A DNA stretch of 64,000 nucleotides from Tenrec ecaudatus (lineage: Eukaryota > Chordata > Mammalia > Afrosoricida > Tenrecidae). Positions 33,576-45,036 of this stretch are shown one piece after another. Every line of letters begins with the position of its first letter. Within the stretch, counting starts at the first letter, position 1. Location of the stretch: positions 111,922,437 to 111,986,436 of the forward strand of contig NC_134538.1 in assembly GCF_050624435.1 (NCBI RefSeq), written 5' to 3'. Under the pieces are notes generated by a model that was not told the DNA's origin, did no database searches, and worked only from the letters and a program-made list of their open reading frames with translations. Made by a program: the position numbers and the translations under genes.

Positions 33576-33745
33576 ATTTATTTATATCATTTTATTGGGA
33601 GCTCTTACAGATATCATAATGCTCCATAATTCAATCCCATCAAGCAGTATCAGACAACTGCCATCACAATCAGTTTCAAACGATTTTATTTCTTCTTGAA
33701 CTCCTTGGGCTCGCAGTGCTTTTTCTCTTAAAAGAAGAACACCCT
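33576..33745 (-). mobile_element. Older L1 3' end, antisense
   Basis: TATCATTTTATTGGGAGCTC, CATCACAATCAGTTTCAAAC and TTCTTGAACTCCTTGGGCTC correspond to 38010-38060 (CATCAGTTTCCAACCATCCT, CCTGGGCTCC). A distinct, older subfamily of the L1 3' UTR. Confidence 0.65.
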
Positions 33746-34083
33746 TCCTTTGTTTCTATATATGTATAAAATAAAACTTCATATGTGTGTCAGAGACTAG
33801 TTCCCCCTAAGGATTATTAGAATCAAGGGTCAAATTTTAAGTAAAAATTGGTGGTCACATTTGAGAAAGATCATTTTTCACAGCAGATATCTACCATGTA
33901 ACTTCAGTAAGATTGCGATAAACAGGTGCCTTAAGAAAGGAAACTCTTCTGTGAAAGAGCTAGCCTTTGAGCTCTGCATCAGCTTCTGGTTTTCTTTGCT
34001 GTTTGGAATTTGGGTTTTACGGCTTTGTGAACTGAAGAGGCTTCTGAATGCTAACACGAAATACCTGGATGTTGTTTCCACAG

Positions 34084-34231
34084 CTCTTCTTGGATTCCTC
34101 GTGGAAATTACATAGAGTCCAATCGTGATGACTGTACCGTGTCTTTGATCTACGCTGTTCACCTGAAGAAGTCAGGTTATGTCTTCTTTGAGTACCAGTA
34201 TGTCGACAACAACCTCTTCTTCGAGTTCTTT
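34084..34231 (+). CDS. ELAPOR2: ELAPOR2 internal exon C
   Basis: The 148 bp exon starts with the C that completes Asn from exon B, then [20 protein letters not shown], a [19 protein letters not shown] block and [10 protein letters not shown]. It ends on a codon boundary. One cysteine (DDC). The acceptor is TTGTTTCCACAG and the donor GTAAGC at 34232. It opens the cysteine-poor region of the lumenal domain, probably a beta-rich fold (inference). The N-S-S sequon is completed here. Confidence 0.96.
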
Positions 34232-34867
34232 GTAAGCCCTTTTACATTCGGTAATTTTCATTTTAAGGGATTTTCATATGAAATTCCTTTTAATCAGTTT
34301 TTTCCATTCTGCTTTGTGTTACCACAGGTTTTTTTCTGTTAACCACACTTTTAGAAAATCAAAGAAAACTTTAATTTTGAATGATATTTTGATTTTTATT
34401 TAATATTACTGTAGGCCTTGGTGCATTAGCACCTGGTAGAGCACCCTGGGCATGTTTTACTTAGTTGTGATCTTTTGTGGGCCATCTTGTTCAAGCTTGT
34501 GACAAATATTTGCCTCAAGATTCATTTTAGTTAAAAATGTTTTTTAGCTACATGTGCTTTTGTTAAAAATGAGTTTTTAACTACTTTTAATTATCACTGA
34601 AAAGATGTTTTTCTTTGTAGTTTAAATGTTTTCCTTGCTAGTTAGAATGATTTCAGTGTGTTCATGCACAACATTTTAGATGGAGAAATGGCTGTGTATT
34701 TCTCGCGTGCAGTTTATGTAAGCTAAAGCAGTCAGTGGGTGGATTAGTAGATGTCTCTGGGAAGAGGCTACATACCATCACTGAATATGGGATAAAATAA
34801 TAGTTGTTCTAACAAAACAGAAGGTTACCACTAAAATCATCTCAATATTTAAAACAAACTATTTTTA

Positions 34868-34925
34868 AGCTATAGGCTCACCATGAATTGAAATGGACTC
34901 ATTGTCAGTGGCTCTGGCTTGGGGG
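34868..34925 (+). mobile_element. AfroSINE 3' fragment
   Basis: AGCTATAGGCTCACCATGAA, TTGAAATGGACTCATTGTCA and AGTGGCTCTGGCTTGGG resemble only the SINE 3' end. Confidence 0.5.
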
Positions 34926-35159
34926 TTTGTAATCTAGCAACACTGCTTGTTGCAATTACTCAAACGCTTGAGAAAATATTGTCATATTGACTTCTCTTAC
35001 TGAACACACTGTGTTTTGCAGGCAACTAGGAAACATATTTCATTAAGTGTTTCAATAGTCCAGACTTGGAGACTACACTAATAATTCTAAAACACATTTA
35101 TATGGCTCCTGAAAATGGAATTTTCTAAGTCCAAAATTTGGTAGCAAGGGACATTTTCC

Positions 35160-35340
35160 ATTAAGCATGAGCCTTGAAGTTGAGATTCTGGCTCTGTTCC
35201 AGACTCTGCAATGGCTAGCTATGTTACTGAAAAATTGAGTTAACATACTGTCTCTCAGCACAATCTTCTGTAAAGTGGATCCTTTTAAGGATCCTCCTAC
35301 CTCTAATATCCTTTTAAGAATTTAAGATACTAAGCACCAT
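35160..35340 (+). repeat. MIR-like SINE
   Basis: GGCTCTGTTCCAGACTCTGC, AATGGCTAGCTATGTTACTG and ATCTTCTGTAAAGTGGATCC follow the MIR order but are decayed. Confidence 0.45.
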
Positions 35341-36390
35341 TCAAACTGATTGACTTTTAAAGCTATAGTTTATTTGCTAAATTCTTCTCATAGGGAATAA
35401 GTTTTTTCATGGAATATTTTGGCACTATTGCTAAAATTGAGATAATTAAGCAAGGCAGTTATCTAACATTCAATATTCCTATAAATTCTGCCCCTTTGCC
35501 CCAGATTGTGAAGGCAGTTCAAATTCTAGTCTATGTCAGCGGGTCTGAAATTTAGCTGTTCACAGAAGTCCGCTGAGGAACTTAAACAATATAGTTGCTT
35601 GGGTCTTACTCTCAGGTACTGAATTGTTCTGGGATGAGACTTGGGCATCAACATTTTGACAACACTAACTTACTCCAATAGGTAGCCTACGAGGACAGTG
35701 CCTGTGCTCCGTCCTCATCTCTCTGTTCACCGAGCACTTCTAGAGCACCAGGGCATCACCCCCTGCAGTCTAGTTAGATTAACAACTGGTTTTGTATTGT
35801 CCGGTAAGTCCTTTTTGGTCGATTAATAACACTATTCTTGACCTGGCTTCATGATTTCCTTTCATTGATGACTTTGTTGTTGTTATTGTCTGAAAGATAT
35901 GTGTCCCTAGTTTCTCCCTTGCCTGGATGTTTCCATTTTGTAGGTGCTACTTATTGGCTCAGTGCATCAGCCTTCTCAGGTGCCATGATCATTAATGGAA
36001 AGGAAGCAATGACATATTTGATTTTAGAGCTAAATGACTTTTAAAATATTGAAACTGAAACAAAAAATAAGTGATTGGAATAAGACTGTATCTTCACTAG
36101 CTACTTTTAGAATGAGTAACAGATATTAAAATTAGAATGTACAATAATTCACAATGCTTGTGTTCAGCAACAGAACAAAACCTCAAAGTTTAGTTCATCC
36201 AAATAGTGACTATCAAGGGGATATTTAGGTCCATATTTTTCCTTAAGTGTTGTAACACTTGTACATGTATCTAGATGGCCATTTTGCTAATAATATAAAT
36301 AAGACACAAATACAATTAAAGTCAATATCTTCATTAGCTGTTATTCTTTGGTGTTTGGATGCTAAAAGGATCTTTTGTCTAGTAAATTTT

Positions 36391-36405
36391 TAGGAAATAT
36401 CTTTT
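36391..36405. repeat. Target-site duplication, left, of L1 36406-36653
   Basis: TAGGAAATATCTTTT matches TAGGAAATGTCTTTT at 36654-36668 with one mismatch. Confidence 0.85.
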
Positions 36406-36653
36406 TCTTTCTATTTTTTAAAAAAAGTCATTTTATTGTGGGCTCATACAACTCTTGATCACAATCCATACATCCATCCATTGTGTCAAGCACATTTATA
36501 CATTTGCTGCCATCATCATTCCCCAAATCATTTGCTTTCTGCTTGAACCCTTGGTATCAGTTCCTCATTTCCCCCCTCCCTCCATGATTCCCCCTCCCTC
36601 ACATGAACCCTTAAAATTTATAAATTATTCTTATTTTGTCATGTCTTACACTG
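36406..36653 (-). mobile_element. L1 3' end, 5'-truncated, antisense
   Basis: AAAAAGTCATTTTATTGTGG, ATCACAATCCATACATCCAT, CATTTGCTTTCTGCTTGAAC and AAATTATTCTTATTTTGTCA, reverse of the shared L1 tail, between clear target-site duplications. Confidence 0.9.
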
Positions 36654-36844
36654 TAGGAAATGTCTTTTACTGAGAATATTTGTATATTGTTTATAAATTA
36701 GTCAGGAGGATAAGTAAAGAGATAAAATGAATTAGAGAAGAAACAGTCATTTTGATTCTGTTTAACCTTATTGCTGCCTGTTGTAAAATACTGAGAAGAT
36801 GTACTTGCTCCTTTAATCTTAGTAGACCTGGAAATAATGAATGT

Positions 36845-36995
36845 TTCTGCTCCGGGGTCAGTGGTTCGAACCACCAGCTGTTCAAAGGGGGGAAAGGTGT
36901 GGAAATATTTCCCATAAAGGCTGCAGCCTTGGCGGTGCAATGGGACAGCTTGCTCTCCCCTACGGGGTTGCTATGAGTCAGAATACACTGAAAGA
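36845..36995 (+). mobile_element. AfroSINE, 5'-truncated
   Basis: GGTCAGTGGTTCGAACCACC, AGCTGTTCAAAGGGGGGAAA, CTACGGGGTTGCTATGAGTC and AGAATACACTG are in canonical order; the head is missing. Confidence 0.8.
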
Positions 36996-37531
36996 CAGTG
37001 TTTTTAACCTATAGACATTTTGGAAGAATTGTCTAGAAAACACAATACAGTAGGTGCTAAAGATATTAGCCATCTGAACTGGCATGGTAAAGGATTACAG
37101 TTTCCCCCAAAATAATCATTGGGGAGTTTTATTTTGACCAGAGTCACCTGTCTGCACATTTGGCTTAAGAACCGTGAATTGATAACAAAGGAGACCTTAC
37201 TTACTTATTAGCTTAAAATGTTATTGCCCCAAATATTATAAAAACATGTTTTGTTTATTTTTATTCAATTGGGCTTGATCTGTCAGTGCAAGCTGTGAAA
37301 ACATTTTGGTAGATGGGATGGTTTTCTTGGTAATGACTTTTTCTCTTTCATGTGCATTGTCAGTGTTAACTGCACTTTCTCTCTGTGGCATTTGCTCTCC
37401 TTAATGGGCCGGCCTTTTGCTATATCAGGACTGTTTACATAAATCCACTCACCCATGTGCGTTTGAAACATAAACTCCAGAGGCCCTGTTACAGTTACTT
37501 GTTGGGAATGACCCACAGCCATAGCTTAGTA

Positions 37532-37724
37532 CAGTGGTTCTCAACCTTCTTATTGCCGTGACCCTTTCATACAGTTCCTCATGTGGCGGTGGCCACCCAA
37601 CCATAAAATTATTTTCGTTGCTGCTTTATAACTGTCATGTTGCTGCTGTTATGAATTGGGCGACCCCTGTGAAAGGATCGTTGAACCTCCAAAAGGGTTG
37701 CGACCCGCAGGTTGAGAACTGCTG
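37532..37724 (+). mobile_element. SPIN-type non-autonomous hAT element with 8-bp target duplication
   Basis: CAGTGGTTCTCAACCTTCTT at the left and GGTTGAGAACTGCTG at the right, with GTGACCCTTTCATACAGTTC, ATAAAATTATTTTCGTTGCT and GGGCGACCCCTGTGAAAGGA inside. The flanks GCTTAGTA (37524-37531) and GCTCAGTA (37725-37732) differ at one base and fit nnnTAnnn. It is nearly identical in architecture to 2991-3182. Confidence 0.92.
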
Positions 37725-37833
37725 GCTCAGTACGTCTGGAAATAAGTGGTTACAGTCTGCCCTGTGGTGAGTGCAGAATTTCGTAAAAGGCGTTATTCAA
37801 GAAGCTTACTGGGGCCCTTTGTCTAATTCACAG

Positions 37834-37920
37834 ATTCAGAACGATCAGTGCCAGGAGATGGACACCGCCACGGAGAAGTGGGTGAAGCTCACAGACAATG
37901 GAGAATGGGGCTCTCATTCT
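37834..37920 (+). CDS. ELAPOR2: ELAPOR2 internal exon D
   Basis: The 87 bp exon is 29 whole codons: IQNDQCQEMDTATEKWVKLT followed by DNGEWGSHS. One cysteine. The acceptor is GTCTAATTCACAG and the donor GTAAGT. It is symmetric (phase 0-0), so skipping it would keep the frame. An antisense L1 tail begins about 20 bp past the donor. Confidence 0.96.
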
Positions 37921-40484
37921 GTAAGTCTCTTTGTCCTTTCTTATTTTTTAGGAAAAATTATTATTAATTAGAAGTTAATACATATGTTCTATCATTCCAT
38001 ACTTCAGTCATGTCAATCACCATCAGTTTCCAACCATCCTTTTCCTTCCTGGGCTCCTTGACATGGTCTTCCTTCCATTATCCCACCCCGTCGCAGGGTA
38101 CCCTCCACCCCGAAGCCCTTATTCTACTTGCTGTCGCTATAGATTCATCAATCCTGGGTTTCATATACCCAAACACAGAGAACCATACAGCACGGCTTCA
38201 GGAGGGTAGCCTCCAACGACATAACATCTCTGAGATAGACCGTAGTATGAACAAACAGAAACAAAACAAATTACAGAAAATGTTGAAAACCAAATCAGTT
38301 CCATCATGCATCGGAGGTGGAAACCACGGACACGGTTTTAACTGCTCTCGCAGATTTGTGCCTTTGATCCTCTATACTCATCTCTCCAGTGCCCTCTGCT
38401 CAGGAACCACTTTCCCCCCACCCTCAGCCGTGGGAGCTCACTGGGGGCTTCTTTCTTAGGCAGTCCCCACAAATGAATCTTGGACTCCCACTGTCATCCA
38501 TCCACAGCCTTCTGAAAGCATGATTCTCACAATTTAGGCTCTGATACGAATCCCTCCTTCAGCTTCAAATGATATGATTTACAATCCTTCGGTGAATGAT
38601 GAGGTGGGCTTCGTCCATGTGGACTTAGTTGACCTCTCACATAGATGGCTGCTGGTTTGCAGACAAGCCTTTAAGACCTCAGACACTATTTTATCTGATA
38701 GCCAGGCACTATCTAATCGTCCTTTATTCTTTTCCCACCAGCCACACTCTTCTCCTTTTTTTCTTTCCAATCATCCTCCAAAGTTTACTTTAAGGAAAAA
38801 ATATGAAAGTGATCTGTTTTGAATAATTTACCGAAGAGCTGGAAAGAAGTAGAGAATCCATTGCCCCGAGTTGCATGGGCTCAGATTCTTCCCAGAGAAT
38901 TTTTTCCCTGCCTTTCTGTTTCTCCATAGCTTCCATTTCACCTTCCCTTTGTAGCAAGTTTCTCTCCTCTCAGAAGGACAGTAACAGGGACCATAACTAT
39001 TCAAATCTGATATACAAAACCTTGAGTATGCATGTTGACACATGTGCCTGCTACCTGGGATAGAATCAGTGACTTGGCGTTGGAAGGATCTTTGAGTTCT
39101 TTTCATCCAACTTTCTCTGCGTTGTCCCCAACAAGTGATTTTCCAGCTTATCTTGCTGGGAGATTTTCAGCCTGTCTTGCTGGGAATTGTGCTGTCTGCC
39201 TTGTTGGACAACTCTGAGTGCCAGCCTGTTTATCCATGTTTGGGACTCTATGTATTTGCCACTCATTAGTCGAAGTTTTACCCTCTCTGGTCCCATGGAA
39301 TAAAGTAAATGTTTCCATAGGACAATTTTTTAAAATGCTTTAAGGCAATTATTAGATAACATGATTTCAAGGATCTGCTCTTATTTGAGGTAATTTCTTT
39401 GGAAAGAGACATAGACTTTAATTCTAGCTCTGAATTGCAGTATTCATGTTGATTTAGTCTCTTTAACTCTTATATTTTATTCGAGAACTGAGGATAATCT
39501 GGAATTGTTGCATTAAGTGGGAGGACTTATGAGAGGCACGTGAAGTGCCTCAAATGTAGATTAAACTCTGTTTCAACAAGTGACTGCCCATCCTTGCCTT
39601 TGGTTTTAGCGTAGGTGCTTAACAAGAAACCCTCTGAGAATATTTTGTAACCTCTATGTGTGAAAGTGACCTTAATACCACTAGCAAACTCTCACCCAGT
39701 AGTACACGAATCTCTTGGCCACAAATACGCTTTTGTCACAACAATGTAAAATCAGTGAAAGCACTTAATAAACTACTTCTGTTGATGTCTGGCAGGAGAA
39801 GGGACTGGGTATGGTTTAGTTTTATACAGCTTGAGTTGGACTTGCCAGAAAAGAATAAAGGCAACAGATAAGGAAGCCAGGGACACCTAAAAAAACCACC
39901 ATGAAATTGATAGAAAATTGGTTTGATTTCTAATTGGAAATATTTTCCATGAGCAAAAGAAGTAAGTAGTAGACATAGTCCTGGAGTCAGAGAGTTAAAT
40001 TTGGTCATTCTATTAGAACAATTCTATTTTCTCTAGTTGCCCTTGTACTGCTGTTTATTTCAAAACTTTAAAAGAAACAAACTCAGTTTGTGGCCTTTTA
40101 ACTTTTAGAACTCAAAAATCTACATAGAAATAGTCCCAGCTATTGTGAGCGATGTCACTTTTGCCCTCTAAGTTGACTCTCATAAATATAAACTTAAACA
40201 TTCCATGCAAATGACTTGGAGTTCATTTTCTCTTTTTGTTTGTACTTCTTCATGAAATAAAATTCTATAGTATTTTACATATGATTTTGTTAGCAGACTT
40301 CTTTTTCATGAGGAACTATGACTTCAGCCGAGCCTAGATGTGAATTAACTGTAGACTTAAATGTGTGCGTATAAATTAATGATAACTTATAGTAATCGTG
40401 TGATAAAAAGTGTACCATGGCTTTTAGGGATGGAAGTGCTGGAAGCAGCGGGGCTTCTCTGACCTGGGGTCTTTATCTTTGCAG
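37921..40484 (+). other. ELAPOR2: ELAPOR2 intron D-E (2,564 bp)
   Basis: The first ~800 bp is an antisense older L1 3' UTR (37941-38740). 38741-40484 is unassigned. 39141-39215 has three imperfect ~25 bp direct repeats around CTTGCTGGGA. Confidence 0.6.
37941..38740 (-). mobile_element. Older L1 3' UTR, antisense
   Basis: The poly-T/TTATTTTTTAG start is followed by CATCAGTTTCCAACCATCCT, CCTGGGCTCCTTGACATGG, GGCTTCGTCCATGTGGACTT and AGCCTTTAAGACCTCAGACA. The last motif is shared with the younger L1 3' UTRs (CCTTTAAGACCCCAGACACT at 15975), so this is an older subfamily. Confidence 0.75.
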
Positions 40485-40590
40485 GTCATGCTGAAATCAG
40501 GCACAAATATACTGTACTGGAGGACGACAGGCATCCTTATGGGCTCTAAGGCAGTCAAGCCCGTGTTGGTAAAAAATATCACAATTGAAG
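40485..40590 (+). CDS. ELAPOR2: ELAPOR2 internal exon E
   Basis: The 106 bp exon gives VMLKSGTNILYWRTTGILMG, then SKAVKPVLVKNITIE plus G. It has no cysteine and one N-glycosylation sequon (NIT). The acceptor is TTTATCTTTGCAG and the donor GTACTT. The single G is completed by GG of exon F (Gly). Confidence 0.96.
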
Positions 40591-40763
40591 GTACTTACAG
40601 AAACTGGTCTGAGTAGGCACTTAGCGCATCTTCTTCTCAGTTAAGATGCCTGTCGTCGTTTTGGTTTGGCTGGTTCAGGCTCAATAGGGTAGAGAGAGAG
40701 GAACTGAGATTTAGACTTCAGAACAGTCTAGAAACCCTAGTTATCTTCTAGGCATGCTGATTG

Positions 40764-40785
40764 TTTTTTTTTTTTTTTTTTTTTT
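40764..40785. repeat. Poly-T run
   Basis: Twenty-two consecutive T. Possibly the A-tail of a lost antisense retroelement; nothing recognisable follows. Confidence 0.9.
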
Positions 40786-41164
40786 ACTCTTAGAGAGAAT
40801 TAAGGGTAATTTGTGGAATTAGGGGTAAAAACCAGGATGATGACCAAAACACCCACCAAGCCACAGTCACCAAGTCGATTATGTCTCACAGTAATTTTAG
40901 TCACTTAAAGAAAAAGGATTCTGTCAGTGGTATCTGTCCACTGGGCTACCAGGTCTTCCTGCACCACCATAAGAATAAATAATAAAATAGCCATCTTGCC
41001 CTGTGTCTCCTAAACCTCTTGTGTCTTTCTGGGCCAAGCTATCCCTGTCCTCACCCAAGGGAATGGCTAATAGACTCTGGCCTGGACCGTACTCAGCGAG
41101 GGCTACTTTTAACCAAAGCATTGATTCTCCTTCGTCGAATCAGTTTGCCCTCTACTTTGAGATG

Positions 41165-41400
41165 GTGGCAGGGTTTCATCTCACGTACTTTGGACATGTC
41201 AGGAGAGACCAGTCCCTGGCAAAAGGCATAATGCTTGGGAAAGGAGAGGATCAGCAAGAAAAGAGAAGACGCTGGGCAAGGTGGCTTGGCCCAGCGGCAG
41301 CAGCAATGGGCTCAGACTTAAGAACAATTGTAAGGATGCTCGGAACCAGGCAGGGTTTCCCTTGAGCATTGTGACCTGCTCGCTGGCACCAAACAAATGT
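41165..41400 (+). mobile_element. RTE (BovB-like) LINE 3' end
   Basis: CTCACGTACTTTGGACATGT, AGAGACCAGTCCCTGGCAAA, GGCATAATGCTTGGGAAAGG and ACAATTGTAAGGATGCTCGG are in order, ending CTGGCACCAAACAA. Confidence 0.8.
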
Positions 41401-41495
41401 GCCTGCTCTTGCGATGACGCAGTAGTAGGAGAGGCCTCCTCTAGCAGAGGCTATAATTTCAAGCCCGAAGAAAAGTCAAGGCCTGCCTGGGCTCT

Positions 41496-41685
41496 CGGAG
41501 CCTTGGGGGCGGAGTGGTGACAAGTTGGGCCGCTATGCCCCAGGTCAGCAGCTCGAAACCACCAGCTGTTCTGCGGGGGAGGACAAGCTTTCTACTCCTG
41601 TAGAGTGACAGCCTCAGAAACCCACAGGGGCAGTTCCCCTGTCCTGTAGGGCCACTCTGAGTCAGCATCTTCTGGGTGGCCGTGC
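41496..41685 (+). mobile_element. AfroSINE
   Basis: GTTGGGCCGCTATGCCCCAG, GTCAGCAGCTCGAAACCACC, TTTCTACTCCTGTAGAGTGA and AGGGCCACTCTGAGTCAGCA. Near full length. Confidence 0.9.
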
Positions 41686-42052
41686 GTCTTAGGTCTTACC
41701 GATGGCTTGATGAGCAGCCGAAGAGGACCCCGCGCCCCTCCGCAAACCCAAAGATCAAAGAATAATAGGCTTTTGGTATTTGAGGGGACTTTATCATTTA
41801 TTTTATTTTTTTAGTTAGCAGGGTAGTTGTCTGAGACCCACAGCTTTCAATTTATATACTTATTATCCCTGATCAAATGTCCCTGTTTAAAGCATTTCAT
41901 TCCGTCTGTAGACCAGTGCCTTGTGCTCACTGCTGAATGAGTCAGGAAGAGGGTTTATTTGTGCTGTTCTCTCGTGCTGGCGATGTCTCTCTTATTTCTG
42001 GAGAGACATGACAAGTAGGTTCACACCTCCTCTCTTTTCCCCTCTCACACAG

Positions 42053-42205
42053 GGGTGGCATACACGTCAGAGTGCTTCCCGTGCAAGCCAGGCACGTTTA
42101 GCAACAAGCCTGGCTCGTTCAACTGCCAAGTGTGCCCCAGAAACACCTATTCGGAGAAAGGAGCCAGAGAATGTGTCAAGTGCAAAGAGGATTCCCATTT
42201 TTCAG
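42053..42205 (+). CDS. ELAPOR2: ELAPOR2 internal exon F (cysteine-rich module)
   Basis: The 153 bp exon begins [20 protein letters not shown], then a [20 protein letters not shown] block and [11 protein letters not shown], ending with one base. Six cysteines with the spacing CxxC…CxxC…CxxC, an ephrin-receptor/TNFR-like Cys-rich repeat. Acceptor CACACAG, donor GTAAGA. Confidence 0.97.
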
Positions 42206-42774
42206 GTAAGACTACACGTGGCCAGTCTATGACCTTTTCTTTCTAGGTTTGTGATGACAGAGTATTCACTCTTACGTTAGCAGTTCACACCTAACAGGTG
42301 GCACGAATGGTGGTCCTTCAACAGAGTGCCGGAGTGGATCAGTGTTCAGCGGACAGATTTAGGACTCCCTGTTATCCCTTTGTGGGCTCCGTTCCTCTTT
42401 GCTTAAAAGTGTTTTATTCCACATCCCACAAGCAGATGTGTTTATACAAAATCTGAAACATAAAGGAAAATATTTGCATTATACTTTTAGGTGCTTAGCT
42501 GTTAGAGAGACATGCTTTAGTGCTTACTGATCATGAGAGCAAACTCTAATGTATTTAGAAAAAACTCTGATTTTCATCAGGTCTCTCCTGGAAACATTGA
42601 TTGTTTTAGGAAAAATAAAAGTGTAGACTCTTGCTTTTTCTAGGCCCAGCAGTTCTGCCTCATATATTCCTGTAAAGGTGCTATTTTCTGTATTGATAAG
42701 TTGCCTTCTCCCACCGTGGGTTGAGCAGAGTCTGAAGGCAGCCGACCTTGTCTGAAATGCACTTTCTGTTGCAG
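42206..42774 (+). other. ELAPOR2: ELAPOR2 intron F-G (569 bp)
   Basis: The shortest intron in the window. No repeat recognised. Confidence 0.7.
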
Positions 42775-42863
42775 AGGAAGGAGCCAGCGCATGCACAAAG
42801 CGCGCCCCCTGCACCACCAAGGACTATTTCCAGATCCATACTCCATGTGACCAACAGGGAAAG
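42775..42863 (+). CDS. ELAPOR2: ELAPOR2 internal exon G
   Basis: The 89 bp exon begins EEGASACTKRAPCTTKDYFQ, then IHTPCDQQGK, ending on a codon boundary. Three cysteines; continues the Cys-rich module. Acceptor TCTGTTGCAG, donor GTACAT. Confidence 0.95.
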
Positions 42864-43009
42864 GTACATATCGGCCGTGCGCAGTCCCGCCAGCCCACAT
42901 TTCTATCACCTTCCTCCCAGGCTCGAGCAGCCGATTTACCCAGGGAAGCTTACGTAAGCTGGTGAGAACACCTGCGGGCCAGGTAGCAGCCGAGAGAGCA
43001 AAGTGTCCA

Positions 43010-43200
43010 GATTCTGAAGCCTGCCTGTCTGCGGCTGCTGACTGTGGGGGCCAAGTTTCTTGATGTCTCTAAGCCTCAGTGTTCTCATCTGTCAAATGGG
43101 CTAATATAATTCTCTACTTCTAATGGCACTCGATGGGAAATGCTCAGCATGATGCCTGATGCGTGCTGAGCTCCCGATCCTTTACTGCTATTTTTAGCAG
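43010..43200 (+). repeat. MIR SINE
   Basis: TTCTTGATGTCTCTAAGCCT, CAGTGTTCTCATCTGTCAAA and TGGGCTAATATAATTCTC, then GATGCCTGATGCGTGCTGAG; a recognisable mammalian-wide MIR core and 3' end. Confidence 0.75.
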
Positions 43201-44908
43201 TTAATGCTTTTCCAGCAGTAATAGCATCTGGAAGAGCAAACCTCAAAAATGTGCATGGTGACCCATAGGATAGAAATGCTCCGTAGCTTCTCTCTAATCA
43301 TTTGGCTGCTCAGGAGATGTGTGGAGGCAGGTCCCGCCGTGGCTCGTTCCCGTGTGACCGCATTTAGGCGTCACAGAGCAGTTACCATCTCAGTGGCACC
43401 CATCCAGGGGCAGGAGGTCTACCTGCGCTCTCCAGCTGACCTGCCTCTCTCTTAAGCAGAGAACCGGCTGGGAACAGGCAGGAGGGCCGGGCAGGACAGG
43501 GGCTTGCTATGCAGGCCTCCTTATGGAGGCTTACATCTTGTTTGGATCAGGCAGACGCCAATGCATTTATTACTGGCGTTCCTGTTACTGTATTCCTAGG
43601 TTCAAAGCTATACTTCTCATACTTAAAGTAGTTGCTCATTTTACCTCGAAAGGAATGCACTTTTGTACATGTAAGGTCAAGTACGTTCTTATTTGTGTAG
43701 TACAGCATTTGGCCCTAACTGACTGGGGAAAATTGGGGGGAAGGCTGATTTAAATAAGTGAAGGATTTCAGTGATAAATATAACGATTATTTTCCATAGG
43801 AAGAGTCACTCAAACTTATCAGCTGTTTTCTCTAAAATAAGGTCTTGATGGCCCTGCACCAGTGGCCAAATGCTACCACTAGGTTCTAGTTAGAGCATCT
43901 TTGCAGAGAGGTGAGGAAGTGGCATGCCCTCCTTAGGTGACACAGGGCGAAGGAGCCTCCAGGATCATGTCTGCCCAAGGAGGATTTCTATGCCTCCAAC
44001 ATCCACCTTCCTCTATCCCATTCCAATACCAAACACCCCTCCAGTGACCTCCTACTTCTCCATTGCCATGGCCACCCGGAACTCACAGACCATGCTCACT
44101 CTTATGGTGTTCATTAGGGAAGCTAACAGCTTACAAGCTAGGATAAACAACAGCAACACTAAGAATATGATCCTTTTGTTTATCATGCCTCTGCCTAGCC
44201 AGACCGGCCAGCATGTCTTCAGCCACGTGGCCCCTTGGCCCCTGCCCTGCTCGACTATGAGACAATGCTTCTTTCGAGCTGATCTATGCTTAAAGGGCGC
44301 CCCACTCTGTACTTCCACCTCCTGCCCAAAGGCTCCTTGCTTTAGTTATTCTGTGGGCTGGGAAGCAGCCTCTGTCTCGTGGTCACATGCTGAGGTCTGT
44401 GGTGTCTCTGCTGCTGCCACCACTGCAGGCAGGGAGCTGCTACGCTGTCTGCTGGTGGCTGTTCTTGTTTGATGCTCCTGAATATCTCTCTTCCGATTTC
44501 TGAAATTGCCAAACTGACCTGTCCCTGAGCGACAGTACCCCCTGCCTTCTTTTCAGGTTCCCACCCAGGCACTGGGTGGACATTACAAAGACCATGGCTG
44601 AGAGCAGTATAGAGCAGTTTGACTTCATGAAGACGTAATGCTGCAGCAGGTTAGGAAGTAATTTGAAATGATGCTATTTTTGGCTACAGTTGCTGTCCTG
44701 AAAAATACAACAGAAATAAATTTAGTTTATTTTGGATAATGATGTATCCAGCATTACTAAAGCTTGAAAGAATGAAAGCTGGTGGAGAACCTTGAACTTT
44801 GTTATAACGAAAAGATCCCCAAAGCTGGGTTTCTGCTTTCTGTCCATAAGTAGTTAACTAAAGTGGAAGACTCGAGTTGACATAAGCCAACACGAATGAG
44901 TTCTAATG

Positions 44909-44992
44909 CACACCACACACACACACGTCGTACACACACACACACACGTCGTACACACACACACACACGTCGTACACACACACACACACACG

Positions 44993-45036
<44 letters not shown>

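Larger units (their letters stand above)
21784..34083 (+). other. ELAPOR2: ELAPOR2 intron B-C (12,300 bp), unassigned stretches
   Basis: Almost all of 22390-32762 is LINE-derived sequence and the unclassified repeat. Unassigned stretches are 21784-22390 and about 32787-33575 and 33746-34083. 25646-27530 is AT-rich and only tentatively ancient L1. No other gene is seen. Confidence 0.6.
34232..37833 (+). other. ELAPOR2: ELAPOR2 intron C-D (3,602 bp), unassigned stretches
   Basis: Unassigned stretches are 34232-34867, 34926-35159, 35341-36390, 36996-37523 and 37733-37833. 35160-35340 is MIR-like. The rest is listed separately. Confidence 0.6.
40591..42052 (+). other. ELAPOR2: ELAPOR2 intron E-F (1,462 bp)
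   Basis: A run of 22 T (40764-40785), RTE tail 41165-41400 and AfroSINE 41496-41685. 40800-41164 and 41686-42052 are otherwise unassigned. Confidence 0.6.

Noticed and set aside
38010-38459. 149-codon open frame after exon D
   Set aside because: It lies inside the reverse of an L1 3' UTR, so it cannot be a host exon.
43924-44472. 182-codon open frame on the plus strand
   Set aside because: No domain resemblance, partial similarity to other non-coding repeat-like sequence at 10940-11130, and no exon signals that fit the ELAPOR2 frame.
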